DNA from: Nostoc sp. UHCC 0302
Lineage (GTDB): Bacteria > Cyanobacteriota > Cyanobacteriia > Cyanobacteriales > Nostocaceae
Length of the DNA: 64,000 bases
Direction of reading: 5' to 3'
NCBI RefSeq assembly: GCF_038096175.1
Contig: NZ_CP151099.1
Location: 6,798,001-6,862,000 of the forward strand
The notes beneath the pieces were generated by a model, which was not told where the DNA came from, did no database searches, and was given only the letters and a program-made list of their open reading frames with translations. A program made the translations under genes and the position numbers. Positions within the stretch are counted from its first letter, which is position 1. Each line of letters opens with the position of its first letter. Shown here piece after piece: positions 1 to 8,900 of this stretch.

Positions 1-593
1 TTTGCTTTAAACTTCTTGAGTAATTCTTTCTGGTCAGCGGGAACTTGAGGGTTCTCAAGTGCTTGCTTATATTTTTGGTCATCTTTAAGCAAGTCAGTGA
101 ACTGAGCTTTAGCTTGGTTTCGCAATTGTTCTAGCTGAGCCTTAGCTTGATCGCTGTTCAGTTGTGCTTGCAATTGTGTTAGCTGTCCTTTGAGTTGATT
201 TTCTGCCTGCTCTGCATCTTGGGAGATTTGATTGACTGTTTGAGCCTTAGCTTGATTCACATTGTTAAGGTGCAGGGGAAAAATCAGTAAGAACATTAGC
301 CCTAAAATACTTGATAAGATGAGGGCGGGAAATCTTAAATCGATACCTTTGGGGCGATCGCCTCCAGTATCAGCACTATCAAACCAATATGCTGCAAACA
401 GTACACCTAAGCCCACCAGAGGAACAATTCCTCGATCAACTAGGGCTGTTGCCAAACTGATTTGCCATCCCCGATCAGTTGGTTGAAAGGGTAACAACAG
501 AATCAGAAAGTCAACAAAAAAGGACAAAATGCAAATTATTCCAACTACCTTGAGTATCAAGGCAGTGTTCACGGAAGCAAAACGATTAACCAT
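1..593 (-). CDS. hpsJ: HpsJ-like membrane/coiled-coil protein (3' end missing)
   Basis: The reading frame starts at ATG (593-591, minus strand) and stays open through the window edge, so only the first ~197 residues are seen. The N-terminus (MVNRFASVNTALILKVVGI) leads into a membrane segment at about residues 10-35. A second membrane segment lies near 53-68 and a third near 85-105. After that comes a Q/A/K-rich region with heptad-like spacing, predicted to form a coiled coil. This layout matches the HpsJ family of hormogonium polysaccharide secretion proteins as I remember it, and the neighbouring hps genes support the call. Assignment to hpsJ itself, rather than another membrane coiled-coil protein, is inference. 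The upstream 225 bp (594-818) shows no gene. Confidence 0.65.
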   Translation of the reverse strand, partial: MVNRFASVNTALILKVVGIICILSFFVDFLILLLPFQPTDRGWQISLATALVDRGIVPLVGLGVLFAAYWFDSADTGGDRPKGIDLRFPALILSSILGLMFLLIFPLHLNNVNQAKAQTVNQISQDAEQAENQLKGQLTQLQAQLNSDQAKAQLEQLRNQAKAQFTDLLKDDQKYKQALENPQVPADQKELLKKFKA

Positions 594-818
594 AATTGGT
601 TTGGAATCAGAGTAATTGTCATATTTAAAGTTACTTGAATATTGTTCCCATGACCGTAACTGTTATATATATGGAAACACAAGGCATATTTTAGACAAGT
701 TGAGATTATCTACTTCTTAGTTTGAAACTACACCACAGTAGCATCTGTAATCTCCGCTGTCTTCAGAAATATCTAGTGTTATAAAATACAATGTAACTCT
801 AAATACTAAAGGATAAGG

Positions 819-1487
819 CTAATTTATTACCTCACCTTGGACATTTTTATACTTATCCTCAAGGGTTTTTTCCCAAATTGGCAGATCCTCTGGACGATCA
901 ATATCAGCTAACGTAAGTAAGTAGGCGCATTTTAAATTAAGTAACTGAGCAATATCCACAGTTTTTTGGAATACTTCAGCAGTTCCCCACTTGATGTTAG
1001 CGAATAACTCAGGGATATGTTGCCGCAAACCAATCAAGTAATAGCCACCATCAATTGCAGGGCCTAAAACGAGATCAAACACTTGCAGTTGTTCAAAAGC
1101 TGTAGCTAGAATCTTGGCATTTACCCCAGGACAATCTGTACCAATGATGATTACTTTTTCTGCACCAGATTGAAAAGCGTCAAATAGCGATCGCGCCATC
1201 CGTGAACCTAAATCCCCTTCACCTTGAGGCTGGTAAACCAAACCAAACCCCAACCAATCTTGCATGAGTTGCAAATCGCCACCTGCAAACCGCACTTCTA
1301 CAGATATATCTGCTGTCTTTTGTAATTCTTTAACCTGAAAGATTGTATGTTCTGTCATCTGCCGTTGAAGATTGGCAGCACCAACAGTTCCTAAAGCAGG
1401 TATCAATCGGGTTTTTGTCTTCCCTGCCTCTGGATAGCGGGTGAAAATGATTAGGTGCTGTTTTGGTCTTGTTTGTAAGTTCAGCAC
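819..1487 (-). CDS. TIGR04282-family glycosyltransferase (DUF2064, CofC-like fold)
   Basis: A 222-residue soluble protein. The N-terminal motif IIFTRYPEAGKTKTRL (residues ~13-28) is the nucleotide-sugar-binding signature of the DUF2064/TIGR04282 family. It is followed by GTDCPG (~115) and GPAIDGGYYLIGL (~140-153), which are also family-typical. Members are annotated as arsenosugar-biosynthesis glycosyltransferases because many sit beside arsM. Here the neighbours are hps genes, so a role in surface-polysaccharide or other glycoside synthesis is equally possible. It lies 31 bp downstream of a pseudopilin gene on the same strand and may be the last gene of the hps transcript. The family call is firm; the substrate is unknown. 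Confidence 0.85.
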   Translation of the reverse strand: MLNLQTRPKQHLIIFTRYPEAGKTKTRLIPALGTVGAANLQRQMTEHTIFQVKELQKTADISVEVRFAGGDLQLMQDWLGFGLVYQPQGEGDLGSRMARSLFDAFQSGAEKVIIIGTDCPGVNAKILATAFEQLQVFDLVLGPAIDGGYYLIGLRQHIPELFANIKWGTAEVFQKTVDIAQLLNLKCAYLLTLADIDRPEDLPIWEKTLEDKYKNVQGEVIN

Positions 1488-1518
1488 GCAATACCTTATC
1501 TGAATAGCTAAAAATATT

Positions 1519-2190
1519 TTAATAGCAATACTTTTTGTTTGCGTTGGGTGTAGTGTGGTCTTTTCCCATTCGCATTGCCCCTAAAATCGTAGAAACATAA
1601 ACACAACGTTTAACTTTACCACCGTTCTGACTATAGAGCGTTATTTGCCCTAGTGTTCTTAGTGATGTTTTGGTACACTCATCTCCAACTTTGTAAACGG
1701 GGCAACCTTGGTAGTTAAAGATAACTCGCCAGACTTGCTGTGACGTTTGTTTCGGTAGGGTTGTCTCGTTTTCACCTTTTTGATTTTGCTCTTTATCAAT
1801 GCGAATATGCTGATCAAGTTTATTCCATAGATTGTCATTGTTTTTAACAGCATCAGGAATAAATTTTCCCGCTTCTGCTCGATGAATAGTCCATTGCACG
1901 ATGCCATTTTGTTCACGAAAGCTAACTTGCCAAGCCAATTTTTCCTTGGTAGCTTGGCTTTGAGCTTGGCGCATGGCGCTATGAAATTCATGTTGGGCAG
2001 TGTTGAGGCGACGAATATCCACAAAAGCTAGCCAGCTGGGTAGCGCGATCGCACTTAATATGCCAATTGTTACAATAACGATGAAAATCTCTGGCAGGGT
2101 AAAACCACTACTAGAGTGATTCTTCAATGAAGTTTTTGTATGAGCTAAAAATAGAAGATGCACCAAAATACTTTTTATAAAAAAATACAC
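1519..2190 (-). CDS. Extra type IV pseudopilin (GspH/FimT-like) of the hps locus
   Basis: A 223-residue prepilin-like protein. The class III leader cleavage site SSSG|FTLPE is at residues ~27-33, with the conserved Glu at mature position +5. A hydrophobic alpha-1 helix follows (IFIVIVTIGILSAIALPSW). The C-terminal globular part contains paired cysteines (NYQGCPVYKVGDEC, then VKRCVYV), as in GspH-like minor pilins. It resembles the protein at 3312-4031: both have the KRCV(Y/I)V..ILG ending and the ALPSW/AAPSW motif. It is therefore probably a diverged duplicate, placed after hpsE. The ORF begins with GTG without a clear ribosome site, and the true start could be a few codons further in. It is expected to be processed by PilD and to act in the junctional/T4P-like apparatus. 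Confidence 0.85.
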   Translation of the reverse strand: MYFFIKSILVHLLFLAHTKTSLKNHSSSGFTLPEIFIVIVTIGILSAIALPSWLAFVDIRRLNTAQHEFHSAMRQAQSQATKEKLAWQVSFREQNGIVQWTIHRAEAGKFIPDAVKNNDNLWNKLDQHIRIDKEQNQKGENETTLPKQTSQQVWRVIFNYQGCPVYKVGDECTKTSLRTLGQITLYSQNGGKVKRCVYVSTILGAMRMGKDHTTPNANKKYCY

Positions 2191-2244
2191 TAAAGTATTA
2201 ATTACTAATCTGGAAAGTATGCTTGCTGTCTATAACAATAAAAA

Positions 2245-3204
2245 CTATTTGTTTAAATAGCCATTTTTCCAAAGATAAAAGTAACTAACAAAACTACTTA
2301 AAAATAATTGCATCTCACAAGATGCAGCCAGATCAGTTTTAATCTTGAAACGATATCTTAGTAAGTGTAAAACAATTTTACGCAAATCATTTATCATGTA
2401 AGCTAAAAAAACCACTGGTTTAGCCCAAGGTTTTATATTCACCATTCGGGTAACGTAACGGCTAAGTCCGATGCCTCGAAAAAAAGGAATCAGATACTCT
2501 TTTTGCAGACGCCAACTTGGTATTTTGTGATAAATTTTCATATCCGGGTTATACCAAATTTCCCACCCAAATTTTTGGATATAAGATAACATTTCTAAGT
2601 CTTCACTAGTAAGCATATTACCAGTGACTCTACCAGTCAAAATAAACTTATTGGGTATGCTTTCTAACCAAGCTTGTCGTCGCACAACCAGTCCAGCAGA
2701 GGGGGGTAGTAGCTTTTTAGATGGTTCATGTAATAAAGGCAAATCACCTCGCTCTGTAATTGCCAAAAATGGAGCGATGCGCTGAAAATTCTCTGGTGGT
2801 TGTACTTCCCATATAGGATGTATTTGGCTACCATAAGCCCCTGCCTTTGGATGCTTTTGCCCAAAAGCATAAGCTGCTGCTACCCAGCTTGAATCTGGAT
2901 AGTTATCATCATCTAGAAAGCCGATCAATTTACCTCCGGCTTCTTTAATTGCACGTTTACGCGCGTATGCTGCTCCCTGTTGTAATTCTAAGTAATATTT
3001 TAAGGGATAGGAGCATTGCCATTTTTCTTGATAGCTTTGCACAACTTTTGCAGTGTTGTCATTGCTGTTATTATCTACAACAATTATTTCCCAAGAAAAG
3101 TTTTCAGTGTAAAGTTGGTTTATAAGTCGTTCCAGCAATTCAGGCAAACGACTTTCCCCGTTATAAGTTGGGATGGCTACAGTAAAGTCAACGTGCATCG
3201 TCAT
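2245..3204 (-). CDS. hpsE: Hormogonium polysaccharide glycosyltransferase HpsE (GT2)
   Basis: A 319-residue GT-A family 2 glycosyltransferase. It starts FTVAIPTYNGESRLPELLERL and carries VDNNSNDNT at ~47 and the DXD-type metal site GFLDDDNYPDSSW at ~95. The EDLEMLSYIQKFGWEIWYNPD block (~205-225) is the acceptor-side motif also seen in the paralogue at 17121-18089. There is no N-terminal signal. The C-terminus has hydrophobic stretches (about 250-315) that may associate with the membrane. The position after the pseudopilin and hpsC/B/A genes matches the A-B-C-D-E order I recall for Nostoc punctiforme hps. The product would build or transfer sugars for the hormogonium polysaccharide needed for gliding. 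Donor and acceptor are not known. Confidence 0.88.
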   Translation of the reverse strand: MTMHVDFTVAIPTYNGESRLPELLERLINQLYTENFSWEIIVVDNNSNDNTAKVVQSYQEKWQCSYPLKYYLELQQGAAYARKRAIKEAGGKLIGFLDDDNYPDSSWVAAAYAFGQKHPKAGAYGSQIHPIWEVQPPENFQRIAPFLAITERGDLPLLHEPSKKLLPPSAGLVVRRQAWLESIPNKFILTGRVTGNMLTSEDLEMLSYIQKFGWEIWYNPDMKIYHKIPSWRLQKEYLIPFFRGIGLSRYVTRMVNIKPWAKPVVFLAYMINDLRKIVLHLLRYRFKIKTDLAASCEMQLFLSSFVSYFYLWKNGYLNK

Positions 3205-3311
3205 TGCCCTACATATAAAAACTCAATTTATACATCAATTTTGAACTTTAAATGAGTTTACAGTATTCAGTTGATTTACTGAATTTATGGATAAACTTAT
3301 ATTATAAAGTT

Positions 3312-4031
3312 TTAGTCACATTTAGAATCTTTTTCAGTTTGTACTGAACCTAAGATAGTTTTTACAATCACGCATCGCTTAAGATTAGTCTCTTGAGTAG
3401 GTTCTCCAGTTTTAGCGACAGCTACCGCCACAATTAAGCCTTTATTACCAATATTATCGTTTTGCACAGATGTTATGCTACTGCTATTTGTTTTCACTAG
3501 CAACTCCAAAGCACCAGTGTAGTCAAAGGTAATAGTTTTTGGTGAATTAGGGTCGAAAGCACCGACGGGGTAGTCTACAGGAATGGGGCTAGCGGTTGCG
3601 GTCATGTTTCTATTAGTAAGATTTGTACCAAGCACTATTTGTCCTGGCTGAATTCCTAAATCTCCGCCCAAATAACGCCAATAGTTAGTGGGGGCAGAAT
3701 CTTTGGGATGGACGGCAATTTGTGGAATGTTGTTATCAGTTCTAAAGCTAACACTGTAACCAAGTTTTCGTTTTTTAGCTTCTCGTTGAGCTTCTTGGAG
3801 TGCTGACAATAGAACATTGTTAGCCTTGTTCACCTTTTGTCTATTGACAAAGGTAACCCAACTGGGAGCAGCAATGGCTGACAAAACTCCAATCATAGCT
3901 ACCACTACCAAAAGTTCAATCAAGGTAAACCCAGCATTTTTTTGAGCAAGGTGGGAAGAGCGAACTGGTTTTTCAGTCAATACCTTTTTAGGGATTTTAT
4001 GTAATATTTTCTCTAATACTAGGCTATACAT
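3312..4031 (-). CDS. hpsD: Hps pseudopilin (HpsD position, GspH/FimT-like)
   Basis: 239 residues. The cleavage site is QKNAG|FTLIELLVVVAMIG at residues ~32-46, with Glu at +5, so this is a PilD-processed pseudopilin with a 34-residue basic leader. The body is a GspH-like domain ending in KRCVIVKTILGSVQ, shared with the extra pseudopilin at 1519-2190. It lies between hpsC and hpsE, hence the tentative hpsD symbol. The family is clear; the exact letter rests on gene order. A 146-bp gap separates it from hpsC. Confidence 0.85.
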   Translation of the reverse strand: MYSLVLEKILHKIPKKVLTEKPVRSSHLAQKNAGFTLIELLVVVAMIGVLSAIAAPSWVTFVNRQKVNKANNVLLSALQEAQREAKKRKLGYSVSFRTDNNIPQIAVHPKDSAPTNYWRYLGGDLGIQPGQIVLGTNLTNRNMTATASPIPVDYPVGAFDPNSPKTITFDYTGALELLVKTNSSSITSVQNDNIGNKGLIVAVAVAKTGEPTQETNLKRCVIVKTILGSVQTEKDSKCD

Positions 4032-4177
4032 AACAGGTTTCTCTTCACTAGCTAAACAAGTTCAAAATTTTAAGTAGATAAATTAAACGAAGTAAAGATA
4101 TTGGCATTAACTAACAGTTCGTTGCCTAACTACTAGTTATTAGCCGTCTTGATACATATCTATTTATATAAGCCTAC

Positions 4178-5155
4178 TTATTTAGTAAATAAAGACCCAA
4201 TTCCTTGCACTCGTATACTTGCCTGGGGAAAATATATTTTTCTACTTTCATTAAAATCCAAGTTTGGCTCTTGAATACGAGCAAGGGCATTACCACGTAA
4301 ATAAACTTCCGCTACAGTTTTATCTGAGTTAACACAGGCATAAAACCCTCGTGTTTTAACGTTATCTGTAGCAACAGCATCCCCACTACCAGAAAATTTT
4401 GGAACCATCTGTGGTTGCTTATCAGGGTCAGTAACACTAGGATCAGCTTGACAACTGGGAGGTACGAGATTTGTTGTAGTATTTATCGTAGTTTGATCGA
4501 CGTAATCAACTAAAGGCAAAATATCTTGGGTGTAGGTCTCACTGCTTTTCTGCGTCCATAGATTCATTTTGCTCTTAAGAGTTCCTTCGTTACTCAAGTC
4601 AAACATCTTAAAGCCAGGGTCTCTAGTGCTTTCTTTTTCCGTATCAGTTTTTCCATAACCATTACTGATTTGAAATCTCCCAATCCGAGCTGCCTTAGAC
4701 CATGTAGGATCATTGTCTTTAATCAAATAATAAGCAACTAAAGAGTAGACAAAGGTATCATCTGTTACACCAGTGGCAACAGTAAGTCCATTTTGAATGT
4801 ACTGTCGCTTCCAGAACACAAGCACAGGGAAAAATGTTTTTTTATCCGCTGTAGATGACTTAGGTAGCTGACTCCTAATAGCAGCTATACCATCAGCGTC
4901 GTAAATGTAAACTGACTGTTGCAAGTCTCGTGCAATATAGTCAAGTGCTGCTTTGATTTCTTGCTCAGTATTTGCTTTAGCTTGTTCCTTGCGATCAGTG
5001 TCTAGAATATTAAGCATAAATCCTAACAAAGGCGTGATTATAAGGAAAGCTATAATCATGCCTACCAGTAACTCTATTAGAGTAAAGCCATCTATTTTTC
5101 CTTTTGCTCTAGGATGTTTTAGCTGATTAATTAAAAGCCACTTAAGCGGTCTCAT
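4178..5155 (-). CDS. hpsC: Hormogonium polysaccharide secretion pseudopilin HpsC
   Basis: A minor-pilin protein with the cleavage site KIDG|FTLIELLVGMIIAFLI and Glu at +5. I place the start at the internal ATG (MRPLKWLLINQ). The reading frame is open upstream to 5269, but that start would overlap hpsB by 83 bp and give an unusually long hydrophobic leader. From 5155 the protein has 325 residues and a leader of about 25. It has a GspJ/PilW-like large C-terminal body, with cysteines at PPSCQAD and GFYACVN. It is separated by 31 bp from hpsB, so co-transcription is very likely. The expected role is a minor pilin in a T4P-like secretion or motility apparatus. Confidence 0.85.
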   Translation of the reverse strand: MRPLKWLLINQLKHPRAKGKIDGFTLIELLVGMIIAFLIITPLLGFMLNILDTDRKEQAKANTEQEIKAALDYIARDLQQSVYIYDADGIAAIRSQLPKSSTADKKTFFPVLVFWKRQYIQNGLTVATGVTDDTFVYSLVAYYLIKDNDPTWSKAARIGRFQISNGYGKTDTEKESTRDPGFKMFDLSNEGTLKSKMNLWTQKSSETYTQDILPLVDYVDQTTINTTTNLVPPSCQADPSVTDPDKQPQMVPKFSGSGDAVATDNVKTRGFYACVNSDKTVAEVYLRGNALARIQEPNLDFNESRKIYFPQASIRVQGIGSLFTK

Positions 5156-5186
5156 AGTACTGAGTTTTCCATTAAAGTTGCAGAGT

Positions 5187-5900
5187 TTAAGAGCATTGAG
5201 ATTGAGCAGGGGGAGCAGGGCTAGGAGATGGAGTTGGAGAAGGTTGTCGCAGACGATCGCAGAAATCACTAAATGTGACTCCTTTTGTTATTTCTGTTGT
5301 TATTTCTACTAATGGTGTTTTGCGATCGCCTCCTCCCCCTGTGAAGGTCGGTTGCTTACTAGGTGCGTTTTTCAGGACGCCACCATCGCTGCTAAAGCCA
5401 TCTGCCCTGTAAACACGTATCCCCAACTGATACCCCTTTGTAGGATCAACAATATTGGTAGTAGTTCCGCCACTAGTTACAGTAGCTTTGTTATAGCGAA
5501 TCGCTTGAATCACAAAGTTGTTGGTACTAGTGGTGGTACAGTTATTGCCATCCAACGAGACACAATACAAATTATTTGCAGGTGAAGTACAGTAAGCATT
5601 TGCCGTACAGGTTAAGCTTCCTGCCGTAGGAGCTGCGTAGGCTGCTATATCTGTACTGTTTGTAATAGGAGAATTAGGAGCAGTAATTGTTCCAGAACGA
5701 ACACCATCTATGTAGCTTTTAGCAGCATCAGTGGCTGTTTCAATACGCTTTGCTTGCACCCGTGTTGCTACAGATAAGACAATCACAGGTGCGATCGCTG
5801 TGAGTAAAATTGCAACAACTAGAATAGCTACCAATGATTCGATAATGGTGAACCCTGATTGACTAGATAAAGATGCTTGTTGCTGTTTGTGATGAACCAT
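5187..5900 (-). CDS. hpsB: Hormogonium polysaccharide secretion pseudopilin HpsB
   Basis: 237 residues. A short basic/Gln-rich leader ends at SQSG|FTIIESLVAILVVAILL, a canonical prepilin site with Glu at +5, resembling PilV/GspI-type minor pilins. A Cys-rich segment (LTCTANAYCTSPANNLYC, residues ~97-115) probably forms disulfides. The C-terminus is low complexity (SPTPSPSPAPPAQSQC). The gene begins 25 bp after hpsA ends and is followed closely by hpsC. Confidence 0.87.
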   Translation of the reverse strand: MVHHKQQQASLSSQSGFTIIESLVAILVVAILLTAIAPVIVLSVATRVQAKRIETATDAAKSYIDGVRSGTITAPNSPITNSTDIAAYAAPTAGSLTCTANAYCTSPANNLYCVSLDGNNCTTTSTNNFVIQAIRYNKATVTSGGTTTNIVDPTKGYQLGIRVYRADGFSSDGGVLKNAPSKQPTFTGGGGDRKTPLVEITTEITKGVTFSDFCDRLRQPSPTPSPSPAPPAQSQCS

Positions 5901-5925
5901 AATTCAGCAATTTAGGTAGGTTATA

Positions 5926-8900
5926 TCAAGGACAACTAGGACGTTGGTCTGAGCTAACAGCGTATTTGTAGTTAATTGCAGTGGGAGTAGTAACGTTATA
6001 TGCAGCAGCAGCGTTGTCGTAGCCACCAGTACTATCAACTTGGGCAGCACATAACAAAGTTTTCACCCAGTTGTCGTCTCGCGGCACTTCTCTATAAAAC
6101 TCATTGGGAGGGCTGAGTGTTGGTGCAGTAAAGCGCTGAGAGAACAAGTCAGGTAGCTGTGTTAACAAGGCAACATCAAAACCCCAAGCACGGTTAGGTG
6201 TGATATAGAAAGGTGAACGACCCCAGTTTTTACCACTAACGTTATTTGAGTTAACTCGATAACCTTGTGGATAACCAAAAATTGCTCCTGAAGTGCTTAA
6301 GTAGCCTAGATCGTCGTTATTATAGTCCGCAATCAACCCCTGCCAAGGTGCTGTGGCATAGGAACTGCGTTTGAACTGAATAAAAGAGCCACGAGCTGTT
6401 AAATCTCTATCTTTCCAATTTTCCAAGAAACGTATAAAGTTTTCTAAACCACCACCAAGTTCACCAGTATTACCTGTAGTGGGTGGACGACTTGGTGTAT
6501 CACCTTGAGCAAATACAAGATTTGTTTCTGTGGCTGTAGCGCGTTGAAACCAATCACCATTATTAATGACTTTATCGCCGTTCTCACCCTCTTGGAGAGT
6601 ATCTGTATCAGTTGGTGTTTTAAAGGGAAACTGAATTTGTAATACTGGCACCAACAGAGGTTGTTCTGTTGCTCTAGTTCCAGTTAAACTGCTCGCATTT
6701 AAAATTGATAAAGGATAGTTAGCAGCATAGTTCTTTGCTCCTGACTTATTGGTTCTAAACCACAGAGCATTACTTTGTGTGCGTGGTCTGTTAGGGTTAC
6801 TAGCAGAGCTTGAAGTATCATATTTTTGGTAGGGAGTACCAGCGATATGAATAGTATTAGAAAAAGGAAAATAATTCACTTGTTTAGATCCCCCATTCTC
6901 AAAGATGCCCAAAGGAATAGGGGTTTTATCGTCTGGATCTAGTACTAATGTGTTTTCTGCTCCAGTTATATCAGTACCTCCCTTTTTTACTGTTAGACCA
7001 GCAGTGTGTCTTAAGAAAGCAACTCGTCTGGGGTAACGTTGAATTGCTGAATCAGCAGAATCTGTTGCTGGTCTTGCTGTTGTACCTGCTCGTAGTTTGT
7101 TGGTCTCTATTGATGTGATGCCAGCATCAGCTATGGCTTTAACTAATTGATTAGCTTTAATGTTTTTCTCTGTTGCGTCAAATCCACCATCATTTAAGTC
7201 ATAGCCAACTACCCAGTCAGTAGGTGTACAAGCTGTCACCGTTAGCTTCGGGCAAATTTCCATGATGTACTCAGAAAACGTCGCCCGGCGCTGAACTGGA
7301 GTAACAAAGTTGTTGAAGTAAGAAGAATAAGGATAAGGATTAGTAGCATTAGGTGAGAGGTTTCCTGAAATACTAGATGTCGATGAGTAAGTACTATCTT
7401 GAAAGTCACGGCTAGTAACGAAGTTGTTATCCCAAAAGCCATTGATTTTAGTTGCAGATGAGGCTGTGATTTGACTAGCTTCAGCAACACCAGTATCAGT
7501 TTTGTTATTGTTACCATTTAGATCAAAGCCAAAGTCAGATTCATTAACATTTCCTAATAAACCGTCGCCGTTGGCATCAAAATTAGGCAGAAAAACTGGA
7601 TTGCCAACGTTATCAACTGTGTCGTAATTATCATTTAAGTCGTAGTCGCCATCACTACGGTAGCCTTCTCGGAAATTAGCAGACAACACAGTAATAGCAT
7701 CAGCCAGTACCGTTGCTGGTCGCCATGATTCACCAGTGTCACAGCTAGTAAACTGACCTTTGCGGCAGGCAAAGTTTGAGTTAAGAGCAGTGGCAGTGGT
7801 ACTACCACGAGAATAAAAGTTGTCCCAAGTACTATCTAAATTTTGTAAGAATTCTTGCTTGGTGTGTTTATTAAAATCACCTTTAACATATACAGGCAGG
7901 TCAGATGCTAAGATTAAGCCTTTCTCCTCTGGTTTATAAGTAGCGTTACGGCTTAAATCCCCACCATTAATCAGCATAATGCCGTTAGGTCGCCGAGTAG
8001 AGTCTAGCTTAAAGTCTTTGGAACTTAAATCTATAAAAGTTTTACGTTCCTCTTTATTCGCGAAAGAGTTTGGATTGCTAGTACTGCTTAAATCTGGTAG
8101 TGCATCATCACGGGTAGCATAAATAATGCCACTATTTGGAAATAGAAATTCTCCACCAGTCTTAGATTTGGTTTTTAATGAACCTAAATCTAAGACTGTG
8201 GTACGAATTTCTAAAGGCTGACGAAATTCTATATCCAAGTCGTATTTTATAGCGCTTGAAGAGTAAGGCTTATCAATCGCCTTAATCTGTCTGGCATCAA
8301 GCAAAGTTGTTTCCCTGATAGCGCCATGTGGAACTGCGGTATTTGTGGGCGCTCCAATAGAACCATCCAAGATTTTTAAAGCACAGACAGCAGAATCAAT
8401 TGCTGATTGCTGGGAAAGGGTAAGATTTCCAGCATTAGCTAAAGCATCCTTAAGGGGCTTATTTACCCAGCGTCCATTGGGGTATTTCAGCGATGCTTGG
8501 TAATTTAATGCTGCTGTATAACCGGTCGTTGTCAGGGAAGAAGCTGAATAGACAATACCGTTGAGAGATTTGTTACTTGTATTCGCAGGACTTTCAGGAT
8601 CAACTGCGGATACTCCCGTTAAGCTTGTTAGAGCATTACCTGCAATGTCTGTAGCTCTATTTTTTGCTGTAATGCTATTGGTGGGGTCGTAGTAACTAGC
8701 AACACAAGCTATGGGAGTTTGATAAGTGCTTGGAGTCTTGGGATCGTAAAATGAATCTTTGTAGTGATAAACTGCTGTAGCCCGCATTTGCAGATAGGGT
8801 GTATTATCATCGGGCAAGCCCTGATCCTTACTAGTAACACCCACTGGCATTGTATCTGGCCAGACTGTATCTTTTGCAGTACTAAAATCGCCCATAGTAG

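Noticed and set aside
5156-5269. Upstream extension of hpsC overlapping hpsB
   Set aside because: Would give a hydrophobic, non-prepilin-like leader and an 83-bp overlap; ATG at 5155 gives a normal leader.
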